DNA of 64,000 nucleotides from Kineothrix sp. IPX-CK (GCF_039134705.1 NZ_CP146256.1:868001-932000), one strand, 5' to 3'; positions 29,659-38,248 are shown, counted from the stretch's first letter. The notes: generated by a model not told the origin, from the sequence alone. Numbers and translations are program-made.

Positions 29659-31125
29659 ATGAGAAAATCTGTGGTTAAGATTATCGCTGCTGTGTCGGGT
29701 GCCGCGATTCTGCTTGCCGGATGTACGAAAGGAACGAAGGAGGAGCAGGCGGTGCTGGACCCTGACAATCCGGTTTCCATTGAGATATGGCACTATTACA
29801 ATGGGCCTCAGAAGCTGGCTTTCGATAGTCTTGTTACACGTTTTAATGAGACGATGGGGCAGGAGCAAGGCATTGTCGTAGAGGCATTCGGTCAGGGAAA
29901 TGTGAATGAGCTTTATGAAAAGGTGCATGACGCTGTGGATAAGAAGGTAGGAGCCGGCGAGGTACCGACGATTTTTGCAGCCTATACAGATACGGTGTAC
30001 GATTTGGACAAGCGGGGACTGGTAGCTGACCTTGGCGGGTATTTTATCGAAGAGGAACTGGCAGGATACGTGGATGCATATATCGAGGAAGGCCGGCTTG
30101 GCGAGGCGGAGGGCTTGAAGATCATCCCGATAGCAAAGGCGACAGAAATCATGATGATCAATAAAACTGATTGGGATAAATTTGCGGCTGCTACCGGAAC
30201 GTCGATGACGGAGCTTGAAACCATTGAGGGCGTGGTGAAGACCTCCGAGTCTTACTATAACTGGACTGACGGGGAGACACCGGATATTCCGGGCGACGGT
30301 AAAGCTATGTTCGGGCGGGATGCTATGGCGAACTATATTATTCTCGGTTATTATCAGTTGACAGGCAATTCTCTTTTTACCCATGAGGGAGGAACGATTG
30401 CCTTCGAACCGGACGAGGAGGCTTTCCGAAAGCTCTGGGATAACTATTATATCCCTTATATCAACGGCTGGTTCGGCGCCTACGGACGTTTCCGTTCGGA
30501 CGACGCCAAGACCGGGGATTTGATTGTCTTGGTAGGATCTACTTCGGGAGCGACTTATTTTCCGGAGCGGGTTACCTTGGAGGATGAATCCAGCTATCCT
30601 ATTGAGGCGGCAGTCCTTCCGGCCCCCTGCTTTGAAGGAGCAGAGCTTAGTGCCATTCAGCAGGGTGCGGGGATGGCGGTTCTTTCATCGAATCCTCAGA
30701 ACGATCTGGCTGCGGCGATCTTCTTGAAATGGTTTGTGGAGGAGGAACAAAATATTGATTTCGCGATTTCCTCCGCTTATCTTCCGGTAGAGAAAGCGGC
30801 AAATGATATGTCTTTAATCGAAAGCGCAGAGGGCTTTGAACAACTTCCTGCATCACTTAAGGATGCTCTTTCCGTGTCGGTGGACGTGGTCAATGGATAT
30901 GATTTGTATTTTGAGAAAGCATTTTCTGGCTCTGCCGATGCCAGAGAAGTAATTGAATATTCTCTTTCAGACCGCGCTAAGGCTGACCGTGAACAGATTC
31001 TCACACTGACGGAGGGCGGAATGTCTATGGAGGACGCGACAGCACAATTTGCGACGGATGAAAATTTCCAAAGCTGGTATGAAGGACTGATAAATGCAGT
31101 CCGCGTTATAATCGATGGGGATTGA
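29659..31125 (+). CDS. Orphan extracellular solute-binding lipoprotein
   Basis: The product of 488 residues is a family 1 solute-binding protein. Its signal peptide ends at LLAGC with Cys22, so it is anchored to the outer face of the membrane. The mature part starts IEIWHYYNGPQKLAFDSLVTRFNE, the usual opening of carbohydrate or spermidine binding proteins. There is no permease nearby; instead the next gene, 16 bases on, is a membrane c-di-GMP protein with an extracellular sensor domain. That suggests a ligand-capturing co-receptor rather than a transporter subunit. ATG 29659 has GGGAGG 12 bases upstream. Confidence 0.85.
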   Translation: MRKSVVKIIAAVSGAAILLAGCTKGTKEEQAVLDPDNPVSIEIWHYYNGPQKLAFDSLVTRFNETMGQEQGIVVEAFGQGNVNELYEKVHDAVDKKVGAGEVPTIFAAYTDTVYDLDKRGLVADLGGYFIEEELAGYVDAYIEEGRLGEAEGLKIIPIAKATEIMMINKTDWDKFAAATGTSMTELETIEGVVKTSESYYNWTDGETPDIPGDGKAMFGRDAMANYIILGYYQLTGNSLFTHEGGTIAFEPDEEAFRKLWDNYYIPYINGWFGAYGRFRSDDAKTGDLIVLVGSTSGATYFPERVTLEDESSYPIEAAVLPAPCFEGAELSAIQQGAGMAVLSSNPQNDLAAAIFLKWFVEEEQNIDFAISSAYLPVEKAANDMSLIESAEGFEQLPASLKDALSVSVDVVNGYDLYFEKAFSGSADAREVIEYSLSDRAKADREQILTLTEGGMSMEDATAQFATDENFQSWYEGLINAVRVIIDGD

Positions 31126-31141
31126 CAGGAAGAGGATGTAA

Positions 31142-34021
31142 ATGGAACGAAAGAAAACAAAAGATAAATCCCGCAGGTCAGGCAATTCGATTATGAACCG
31201 CATTTTAATTCCGGTAATCGTTGCCTTATTCGTGCAGGCAGGCCTTTTTTCCGTAAATATAATTTGGGGCGGTACCATTGAAAAGCTCAACCACAATGCT
31301 TTTGACATTCTGAACGGGGCAGTGAATAATCGTCGTAACTATCTTCAAAGCGAGATGCTGTCGCGCTGGTCCAACTTGGATCCGGCGTCAGAGAATATCA
31401 GGAGAACATTCAGTAAGGAACCGATTCAGATAGGCGAGGCGGGCACCTTGCTCAGAAATGAGATTCTGAGCCAAAGTGCGCCGGAGCTGATTAGTTTGCT
31501 GCGCCGCAATTTGGTAATAGGAGTTTTTCTTATCCTGACGGATGGAGAAGGCCGCGATGAAGAAGGACAGATGCAAAAGCACGGTCTGTATATCCGTGAT
31601 ATGGACCCAGCCACCAATTCAGCCAATAACTCAGATTTACTGCTTTTGCATGCTCCGGTATGTATATCCAAGGAGCTAGGGATCCCTCTGGATTCCAATT
31701 GGCAGTCCCGTATGAGCTTTGACCCTGATGACTTGGTTAGCTGGAATTATTATAGTAAGCCTTATGAGGCCGCGCTTAAGTATCCTGAAATAGAGGAGAA
31801 AGATTTGGGATATTGGAGCCCGGTTTTTCGTGCGGCGGGAGACAGCCTGGATACGATTACCTATTCGATGCCCCTTAGGGATCAGAACGGAGTGGTGCGT
31901 GCGATATTGGGAGTGGAGCTTTCCGTCGATTACTTAAGCAAGCAGATGCCGTATCAGGAATTGAATCAGGAGAAGCAAGGAATGTATTTTGTCGGTGTTG
32001 CTGAGGGCGAGGAGCTGATTTTCAATACGCAGCTTTCCACCGGCCCTGTCTTTAAGCATCGTTTCGGAATGGCAAAGCAGATGAGTTTTACACAGGAAGA
32101 TGAATATGCGGATTCCTATCGGGTCATTGACAATACTTCCGGCCATAAGAGAGACGTCTATGGATGTATACAATACTTTAATCTCTATAATACCAATACG
32201 CCTTTTGAAAATGAGAGATGGGCGTTAATTGGAATGCTGGATGACGAGGAGCTTCTGGGTTTCTCGCAAGGCGTATCCGGCTCGATATGGGTGACATGGG
32301 GAATCTCCCTTGTATTGGGGCTTACCGCCGCCTGGGCAGCCGGTTTATCGGTAGCCCATCCTATTACCAGACTTCTCAAGCAGCTTCGTGAGAGTGACCC
32401 CAGACGTCCTCTCGAGCTTGGTAAGCTGAAGATTTCGGAGATCGACGAACTGTCCGGGGCTATTGAGACGCTTAGCTCACGGGTAGCGAGAGAGGCCAGC
32501 CGCCTTTCTCAGATTATCGATATGGCGGGGGTAGAAATCGGTGCCTTTGAGACTCAGCCGGATTCGGACCGGGTATTTTGCACAGGTCACTTTTTCGAGA
32601 TGCTGGGATTTTATAGTGAGCAGGCCACAGACGGCACTATCGATAAGCAGGAGTTCGATGAGTTGATGGAGACCTTGAACGGGCAGGTAGAGGATGGAAC
32701 AGAGGATGGGAGCACGAAGATTCTTCGCATAGAGCATCCGGCGCAAGCTCCGAGGTGGGTGCGGCTTCGAGTGGTTTCTTCTAATAATCATATCACGGGG
32801 GTAGTCAGTGATGTCACACAAGAGATTTTAAAGAGGCGCAAGATTGAGCGAGAGAGGGATTATGATCTGCTGACGGATCTGCTCAACAGGCGGGCGTTCA
32901 GCGTAGAGCTCAAAAAACGTTTCAGCAATCCGCAGGAGCAGACGCTTATTGCCCGTATGTCAGGCGATGAGTTCTATGTGCTTTTTTCCGGTTATTCTTC
33001 CCGAGAAGAGGTGCAGGAAATCATTCATGTACTTGAAGACGGTGTGCGGCAGACTATATTTTTCCTGCCGGATAATACCAGCATCAATATTCGTGCATCC
33101 GCTGGAATCGCCTGGTACCCAGACCATGCTACCTCCTATGATAAGCTTCTGAAATATGCCGATTTCGCGATGTATCAGGTGAAGAATACGACCAAAGGAG
33201 AGTTCGGCGAATTCGATATGGAACATTATAAAAGGGACTCTTATTTATTGCAGAATCAGGAGGAAATCAACCGTCTCATAGATAAGGAGAAAGTAACTTT
33301 CCACTTTCAGCCTATCGTGGATGCGAGAAATGGTGAGGTGTTCGGATATGAAGCTTTAATGCGTCCCACGCTGGAGAGTATCAAGTCCCCGGGGGAAGTA
33401 CTGCTGTTAGCGAAGTCACAGTCTAAGCTCTATGGGATAGAGAGACTGACTTGGCGGCAGAGCCTTGCGGCATTCGAGAAGCTGCCGGAAGCAGCGTCTT
33501 CTATCCGTATATTTGTGAATTCCATTGCCAGTCAGCAATTGAATGCCAAGGACGAGAAATATATTCAAGAGAGGTTCTCACATTTGCTTCCAAGAGTAAT
33601 TATTGAGATTACGGAAGAGGAACGCTCCACCGAAATGGAGACTCGCAGAAAACTGGAGTGGGCTGCGAAGTGGAACTGTCAGATTGCTTTGGATGACTTT
33701 GGTACCGGATACAATTCCGATACTGCTTTGCTGGCGACCATGCCGAACTTTGTAAAGCTGGATATTTCAATCGTGCGCAATATCGACAACGATGCTAACC
33801 GCCGTAAGCTTTTACAGAATCTGCTGTCCTATACCGAAGGCCGTGATATACGTGTGATCGCGGAGGGAGTGGAGACCTATGAAGAGCTTCGCACGCTTAT
33901 TAGCCTGGGCGTTGATTATTTACAGGGATACTATATCGCCAGGCCGCAGCTTCAGCCTGCCCCTATTCCGGAGCAGATTGTTCAGGAGATTCAGGATGCT
34001 TATGCGGCTGTTTCAGAATAG
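31142..34021 (+). CDS. Membrane c-di-GMP protein: sensor, degenerate GGDEF, EAL
   Basis: The 959-residue protein has a membrane helix at about 20-42, a large extracellular sensor (45-370), a second helix at about 376-402, a HAMP-like linker, a PAS-like stretch (about 455-565), a GGDEF remnant and an EAL domain. The GGDEF part keeps LTDLLNRRAF and then jumps to TLIARMSGDEF (SGDEF at about 607-611); roughly 50 residues with the metal-binding and GTP-binding residues are missing, so cyclase activity is unlikely. The EAL domain keeps EAL (737-739), VNS, IEITEEE, DDFGTG (851-856), VKLD, AEGVET and QGYYIARP, so c-di-GMP phosphodiesterase activity is likely. It probably takes its signal from the lipoprotein encoded just upstream. 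Confidence 0.9.
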   Translation: MERKKTKDKSRRSGNSIMNRILIPVIVALFVQAGLFSVNIIWGGTIEKLNHNAFDILNGAVNNRRNYLQSEMLSRWSNLDPASENIRRTFSKEPIQIGEAGTLLRNEILSQSAPELISLLRRNLVIGVFLILTDGEGRDEEGQMQKHGLYIRDMDPATNSANNSDLLLLHAPVCISKELGIPLDSNWQSRMSFDPDDLVSWNYYSKPYEAALKYPEIEEKDLGYWSPVFRAAGDSLDTITYSMPLRDQNGVVRAILGVELSVDYLSKQMPYQELNQEKQGMYFVGVAEGEELIFNTQLSTGPVFKHRFGMAKQMSFTQEDEYADSYRVIDNTSGHKRDVYGCIQYFNLYNTNTPFENERWALIGMLDDEELLGFSQGVSGSIWVTWGISLVLGLTAAWAAGLSVAHPITRLLKQLRESDPRRPLELGKLKISEIDELSGAIETLSSRVAREASRLSQIIDMAGVEIGAFETQPDSDRVFCTGHFFEMLGFYSEQATDGTIDKQEFDELMETLNGQVEDGTEDGSTKILRIEHPAQAPRWVRLRVVSSNNHITGVVSDVTQEILKRRKIERERDYDLLTDLLNRRAFSVELKKRFSNPQEQTLIARMSGDEFYVLFSGYSSREEVQEIIHVLEDGVRQTIFFLPDNTSINIRASAGIAWYPDHATSYDKLLKYADFAMYQVKNTTKGEFGEFDMEHYKRDSYLLQNQEEINRLIDKEKVTFHFQPIVDARNGEVFGYEALMRPTLESIKSPGEVLLLAKSQSKLYGIERLTWRQSLAAFEKLPEAASSIRIFVNSIASQQLNAKDEKYIQERFSHLLPRVIIEITEEERSTEMETRRKLEWAAKWNCQIALDDFGTGYNSDTALLATMPNFVKLDISIVRNIDNDANRRKLLQNLLSYTEGRDIRVIAEGVETYEELRTLISLGVDYLQGYYIARPQLQPAPIPEQIVQEIQDAYAAVSE

Positions 34022-34050
34022 GGACGTAAGTTCCAAAAGGAGAGCTATGT

Positions 34051-34632
34051 ATGGATAAATGTAATTGGTGTAAGGATGGCGGGATCAATGAAGAATACCA
34101 TGATAAGGAATGGGGAATTCCGTTGCATGACGACAGGAAGCATTTTGAATTTCTGATGATGGAGGTCATGCAGTGCGGGCTGAACTGGACGATGATGCTT
34201 AAGAAGAGAGAAACCTTTCGTAAGTGCTTTGATGATTTCGATTATGAGAAAATTGCCTTGTACGGTGATGCGGATATAGATAGAATCATGGAAACCGGAG
34301 ATATGATAAAATCGATTCGAAAAATTCGTGCGGTTATCGACAATGCGAGAGCATATAAGAAAATAATCGATGAATTCGGATCCTTTGATGAATTTCTGTG
34401 GGGATATAGCGGGTATAAGAGCATTATTTATGAGGATCATAGAATAGTGCCGGTCGCCAGCAATGATTTGTCGGATGTGGTAAGCAAGGAACTGAAAAAG
34501 AGGGGATTTAAGTATCTTGGCTCCATTACGGTGTATTCTCATCTGCAGGCCTGCGGGATTATTAATGACCATGATATTCATTGCTTTAGGTATCGGCAGA
34601 TTATAGATGAGTGTCCGGTAGAGTTTAGATGA
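34051..34632 (+). CDS. tag: DNA-3-methyladenine glycosylase I
   Basis: This base-excision repair enzyme removes 3-methyladenine from alkylated DNA. The 193-residue product carries the zinc-knot residues of Tag: CNWC at 4-7, the YHDKEWGIP block with its histidine, and the C-terminal HDIHC. The core ECGLNW-like motif reads QCGLNWTMMLKKRETF. It has an AAAGGAG site and lies alone after the c-di-GMP gene. Confidence 0.92.
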   Translation: MDKCNWCKDGGINEEYHDKEWGIPLHDDRKHFEFLMMEVMQCGLNWTMMLKKRETFRKCFDDFDYEKIALYGDADIDRIMETGDMIKSIRKIRAVIDNARAYKKIIDEFGSFDEFLWGYSGYKSIIYEDHRIVPVASNDLSDVVSKELKKRGFKYLGSITVYSHLQACGIINDHDIHCFRYRQIIDECPVEFR

Positions 34633-34638
34633 TCGCGA

Positions 34639-34672
34639 ATCCGTCGCTTTTTTACAACACAAAGCGGCGGAT
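34639..34672. terminator. Hairpin after tag
   Basis: ATCCGTCGCTTT (34639-34650) pairs with AAAGCGGCGGAT (34661-34672) with a single G-U pair. The downstream sequence (ATATTTTATTATGG) is AT-rich. It probably ends the tag transcript. Confidence 0.7.
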
Positions 34673-34719
34673 ATATTTTATTATGGAATAAAGTTTGGAT
34701 CATCCGAAGGAGAAAAGAC

Positions 34720-35655
34720 ATGAAAAAACTGAGTTTTGAAGCATTTCATGAAATTAAAAATTGGGTTTATCGGAATGCGAGGCCGCTGGACTTCGCATTA
34801 TGGCAATACTGGTTTGAAGATGGAAGCAAAGATGCTGTTCTATCGGCCTTATCCAGCTATCGGAATAGTGATGGCGGATTTGGCAATACGATTGACCCGG
34901 ATAGCTGGAATCCGGATTCTACCCCGTACAATGTACAGATCGTCATAAAACTGCTGCGGCAGATAGAGTTCCTCGATATGGAGCATCCATTTTACCGCGG
35001 AATGTTCCGTTATTTGGAGAATACGGAGCACAGGGCAGATTACGGATGGATTTTTACAATCCCGTCTAACGATAATTACCCGCACGGCATCTGGTGGGAT
35101 TATAATCCCAAGGACAATGAGTTCCAAAGTATAGGAACGACGGCAAGCCTATGTGGTTTTATTCTCCGGTATGGAGAAAAAGAGTCGGGCCTGTACCGGA
35201 TGGCGAAGGAATATACGAACTCGTTGATTGAGCGGTTAAAGGGGACAGAGCGATTGGGAGATATGGGAGTAGGAGGCTACTGCGAGTTGCTGGAGGATAT
35301 AGAGGCAGCAGGGATTACGGAAGAATTTGACTTTACATATCTATGTGAAAAGGTTTCCCATGAGGTACGGAAAAAGATAGAAACGGAAAAAGACAATTTC
35401 ATGGCAAATCCACTGGAATTCATATGGTCTCCGGAGAGCAGGTATTATGAGGAAAATAAAGAGGAAGTACACAAGGCCCTGGATGCCATAATTGACGAGC
35501 GCCCTGAAAATGGAGTCTGGGATATCCCATGGGAGTGGTATAACGGCGGGAAATATCCCGAGGCGTTCGCCATTAGTGAGAATTGGTGGAAGTCCAGCAA
35601 AGCCATTGAAAAGCTGCTGCAGTTGAAAAGCTTCGGAAGGCTGGAGATCAGATAG
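34720..35655 (+). CDS. Prenyltransferase/squalene-cyclase-like toroid protein
   Basis: The 311-residue protein has no signal peptide or membrane segment. The repeated pattern of helices with YRNSDGGFGNTIDPDSW is like the alpha/alpha-toroid of terpene cyclases and prenyltransferases. Catalytic DXDD or zinc motifs are not seen, and the sequence is rich in Trp and Tyr (FALWQYWFEDGS, GIWWDYNP, WDIPWEWYNGG). I cannot assign a reaction. The GAAGGAG site supports the ATG. It converges on the CLC gene with only a 2-base gap. Confidence 0.7.
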   Translation: MKKLSFEAFHEIKNWVYRNARPLDFALWQYWFEDGSKDAVLSALSSYRNSDGGFGNTIDPDSWNPDSTPYNVQIVIKLLRQIEFLDMEHPFYRGMFRYLENTEHRADYGWIFTIPSNDNYPHGIWWDYNPKDNEFQSIGTTASLCGFILRYGEKESGLYRMAKEYTNSLIERLKGTERLGDMGVGGYCELLEDIEAAGITEEFDFTYLCEKVSHEVRKKIETEKDNFMANPLEFIWSPESRYYEENKEEVHKALDAIIDERPENGVWDIPWEWYNGGKYPEAFAISENWWKSSKAIEKLLQLKSFGRLEIR

Positions 35656-35657
35656 TC

Positions 35658-36854
35658 TCACTTTTTCTTTTTCTGAAGCGGGTAAATGGACAAATTACCA
35701 TTGCAGATATAGGCGAGTCCGCACACTGCGATAAAATAAGGCAGCATTTCGGGACCGAAGACCTCTGCGCCTATCAGGATGGGTGCAAGCAGAGTATTGC
35801 TGGCGCTGCCGAATACTGCCGCATAGCCCAACGCTGCGGAGAAGGCGATGGGTAAGCCGAGCAGCGAAGCAAGGAATGCACCAAAGGTTGCGCCGATGGA
35901 AAACAAAGGAGTGACCTCTCCGCCCTGAAAGCCTGCCGACAAAGTAAGCACCGTAAAGAGAAATTTAAAAGCGAAATCCCATGAATAAATGCCCTCATTA
36001 AGACTCATGGATATTAAGTTGGTGCCGAGTCCCGAGTATCTTCCCTGAAAACATAGTAACGAAAAGAGACCGATCGCGGTACCGGCAATCAGAATGCGCA
36101 GAAGTGGATTTTTCAACTTCTCTGAAAAGAGCTTTTTTGTCCTATGCAGGAAATAGGAAAACAGCCGCCCCATTATCCCGAATAAAAAACCGAGGAAAAG
36201 TATCTTGAAAAGCAGGGATGGCGAAAAAGAAAAGTTCTTTGACAGAACGTAGGAAAATTTTTCAAGACCCAGTGCGCCGGAAATATAGCTTGCGGTAAAT
36301 GCCGCGGTCAAAGCCGGAAGCAGAGCCTTGTATTCCAGTACGCCTACGGTCAGCACCTCGAGAGCAAAAAAGGTGGCGGCGAGGGGCGTTCTGAATAACC
36401 CGGAAAAGCCGGCGGCCATTCCCGTAAGTAATAATATTTTTTCCCCGCTCTCTATGGAAAAACGTCTGCCGAGCGTATGTCCGAGGGCTCCTCCTATCTG
36501 AACGGCTACCCCCTCTCTTCCGGCACTTCCGCCGAACAGATGAGTAAGCCATGTTCCAATAATGACGAAGGGGATTAAACGGAGAGGTATCGTTTCTTTG
36601 GAGCCATGTCCGGCTTCAAAGAGCAAAGCCATTCCTTTACTGCTCCTGTCTCCGAATTTCTGATAGCTCCATAAGATAAAGACACCGACGGCGCCGAGAA
36701 AAGGAAGTAAAAAGTAAACATATTCGTCCCTGATATTCCCAATGTAAAGCAGAATCCTGCCGAACAAAGCGGCGATAGATCCGGCGGCTATGCCGAGGGG
36801 GATTGCAAGTCCTGTGAAAATCAACTGATTTCTTATTTTTTCCCGATAATTCAT
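35658..36854 (-). CDS. CLC-family anion transporter, CLC-F-like
   Basis: The 398-residue membrane protein belongs to the CLC family of anion channels and antiporters. The GREGx region reads THLFGGSAGREGVAVQIGG and the second filter region reads AGFQGGEVTPLFSIGA. The usual chloride loop GSGIP is replaced by AGHGSKETIPLRL. These features fit the fluoride/proton antiporter branch (CLC-F) better than chloride CLCs, but this is a judgment from memory. The ATG at 36854 follows AGTGAGG; a longer start at 36899 is possible. It is divergent from the MarR gene; no fluoride riboswitch was found. Confidence 0.82.
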   Translation of the reverse strand: MNYREKIRNQLIFTGLAIPLGIAAGSIAALFGRILLYIGNIRDEYVYFLLPFLGAVGVFILWSYQKFGDRSSKGMALLFEAGHGSKETIPLRLIPFVIIGTWLTHLFGGSAGREGVAVQIGGALGHTLGRRFSIESGEKILLLTGMAAGFSGLFRTPLAATFFALEVLTVGVLEYKALLPALTAAFTASYISGALGLEKFSYVLSKNFSFSPSLLFKILFLGFLFGIMGRLFSYFLHRTKKLFSEKLKNPLLRILIAGTAIGLFSLLCFQGRYSGLGTNLISMSLNEGIYSWDFAFKFLFTVLTLSAGFQGGEVTPLFSIGATFGAFLASLLGLPIAFSAALGYAAVFGSASNTLLAPILIGAEVFGPEMLPYFIAVCGLAYICNGNLSIYPLQKKKK

Positions 36855-36945
36855 ATAAACCTCACTTCCAAGTAATATTATAAGGGAAGCTGCCATCAAT
36901 TGGCAAGGTCACATACGGCCGGATAAGGGCAAAATTTTATTCCTG

Positions 36946-36974
36946 CATTACTGTTCACTCCGTTCTCAGTAATG
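36946..36974. repeat. Hairpin related to that at 13812
   Basis: CATTACTG (36946-36953) pairs with CAGTAATG (36967-36974). On the minus strand this reads AGTGAACAGTAA, the same 12-mer as inside the hairpin at 13812-13838, which points to a dispersed palindromic repeat. Confidence 0.6.
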
Positions 36975-36992
36975 TTCCTGCTTTACCGTCGA

Positions 36993-37021
36993 TTGACAAA
37001 AATCACATTATGTAATATATT
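36993..37021 (+). promoter_or_regulatory. Promoter for MarR/flavodoxin genes
   Basis: TTGACA (36993-36998) and TATATT (37016-37021) are 17 bases apart. Most of the spacer and all of the -10 lie within the 30-bp palindrome at 37003-37032. Confidence 0.8.
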
Positions 37022-37032
37022 ACATAATGTGA
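37003..37032. promoter_or_regulatory. Perfect 30-bp palindrome, MarR operator
   Basis: The two 15-base halves are TCACATTATGTAATA and TATTACATAATGTGA and are exact reverse complements. It overlaps the promoter and lies 34 bases upstream of the MarR start codon, as expected for autorepression. Confidence 0.8.
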
Positions 37033-37065
37033 GGGAGAATTATATAATTTAAGGAGTTAAATATC

Positions 37066-37536
37066 ATGAGTATGGATAGAGACAGGTTACTGGAAGATTT
37101 TGATGACGAAAGGGCTCTGTTCGGTTTGTTCTTCGCATTCGGGAACCGCTTGCAGACTGCGGGTGATGCTTTTTATGAAGAAATTACGTGTAAGCAGTTT
37201 TTTCTTCTCATCTGCCTTTCGTTATTTAAGGAGACCCCTCCCATGATTAATGAACTTGCGGATGTGATGGGAAGTTCGCATCAGAACGTGAAGCAGATTG
37301 TCAATAAGCTGGAAAAGGAAGGATTTGTAACTACTTTTTACGATAAGGATGACAGAAGGAAAGTAAGAGTAGCGGCGACGGAGAAAATGGGAACATTGAG
37401 CGACAGGTATCGTGAGCAGGAGGAAAGATTCATGGCAGGGCTTTATGAAGGAATTACAAAGGAGGAAGTGCAGCTTACTTACAATGTAATGATGAAAATC
37501 GAGAAAAATCTTATTGCAATCAGGGAGGAAAAGTAA
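37066..37536 (+). CDS. MarR-family transcriptional regulator
   Basis: The 156-residue protein has a winged helix-turn-helix of MarR type at about 35-110: CKQFFLLICLSLF, then PPMINELADVMGSSHQNVKQIVNKLEKEGFV and the wing DKDDRRKVRVAATE. Dimer helices flank it. It abuts the flavodoxin gene (TAAATG) and is preceded by a perfect palindromic operator, so it most likely represses itself and the flavodoxin. Confidence 0.9.
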   Translation: MSMDRDRLLEDFDDERALFGLFFAFGNRLQTAGDAFYEEITCKQFFLLICLSLFKETPPMINELADVMGSSHQNVKQIVNKLEKEGFVTTFYDKDDRRKVRVAATEKMGTLSDRYREQEERFMAGLYEGITKEEVQLTYNVMMKIEKNLIAIREEK

Positions 37537-38061
37537 ATGGAGCGAATCGTGGTGTATAACAGTAAGACAGGGTTTAGCGAGAAGTACGGAAAATGGATAG
37601 CGCAGGAGCTTGCATGCAAAGCGGTAAGCTACAAGGATATGACACCGCAGCACTGGAAGGAGAACGACGTAATTATCTATGGTGCAGGGATTATGGCAGG
37701 AAGGATAAACGGATGGGATAAAGTGAAGAAAATCCCTGAGCGGTGCGGTAAAAAGCTGATCGTATATGCGGTTGGCGGTGCGCCTATGAAGGCGGATGAG
37801 GTTATTCTTACAGTAAAGGACAATAACCTTACCAAAGAGGAACAGAAGGAAATTCCTTTCTTTTATTTGGAGGGAGGAATCGATTTTGAAAAAATGGGAT
37901 TTTTCCCCAGAACAATGTTAAAGACCATGTATAAGATGCTGAAAAAGAAAAAGGATAAGACGCAGGAAGATATGGGAATGCTTCGCTTGTTTGAAAGGTC
38001 CAGTGATAATTCCTCAAAAGAAAATATAAAGCCCCTTATAATCTGTGCCGAGCAGATATAA
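37537..38061 (+). CDS. Flavodoxin-domain protein
   Basis: The 174-residue protein has a flavodoxin fold: VVYNSKTGFSEKYGKWIAQEL is the FMN phosphate loop (T/S-x-T-G type), then VIIYGAGIMAGRINGWDKVKK and LIVYAVGGAPM. It resembles the HemG/menaquinone-linked flavodoxins. The C-terminus is basic and ends with a short tail. It starts right after the MarR stop codon and is translated from the same message. Confidence 0.82.
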   Translation: MERIVVYNSKTGFSEKYGKWIAQELACKAVSYKDMTPQHWKENDVIIYGAGIMAGRINGWDKVKKIPERCGKKLIVYAVGGAPMKADEVILTVKDNNLTKEEQKEIPFFYLEGGIDFEKMGFFPRTMLKTMYKMLKKKKDKTQEDMGMLRLFERSSDNSSKENIKPLIICAEQI

Positions 38062-38078
38062 ATCAATAAAAATAAAAA

Positions 38079-38125
38079 GTGTGTTTGCGGGAGCCGCATA
38101 AGACTCCTGACAAAACACATTTTTT
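38079..38125 (+). terminator. Intrinsic terminator after flavodoxin gene
   Basis: TGTGTTT (38080-38086) pairs with AAACACA (38113-38119), followed by a run of six T residues (38120-38125). The loop holds GGGAG/CTCC that can extend the structure. Confidence 0.75.
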
Positions 38126-38224
38126 AATGTACAGGGTTGTTGACGCAGTGCAGGCGGTGTGGCATGATAAGAAAAAGTACATTATATGGCTGTTTGGAAG
38201 AAAATAAAGGGAAAGATGGAGATA

Positions 38225-38248
38225 GTGTGAAAATTAAAATTTTCACAC
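38225..38248. promoter_or_regulatory. 24-bp near-perfect palindrome upstream of DUF188 gene
   Basis: GTGTGAAAATT (38225-38235) and AATTTTCACAC (38238-38248) are perfect inverted repeats separated by AA. It lies 57 bases before the predicted start of the next gene and looks like a regulator-binding site; no regulator can be named. Confidence 0.6.

Noticed and set aside
36855..37065. Possible fluoride riboswitch in front of the CLC-F-like gene
   Set aside because: On the minus strand GATGG is present, but the paired GG..GATG..TTC..CC core and the pseudoknot partner of the fluoride riboswitch are not.
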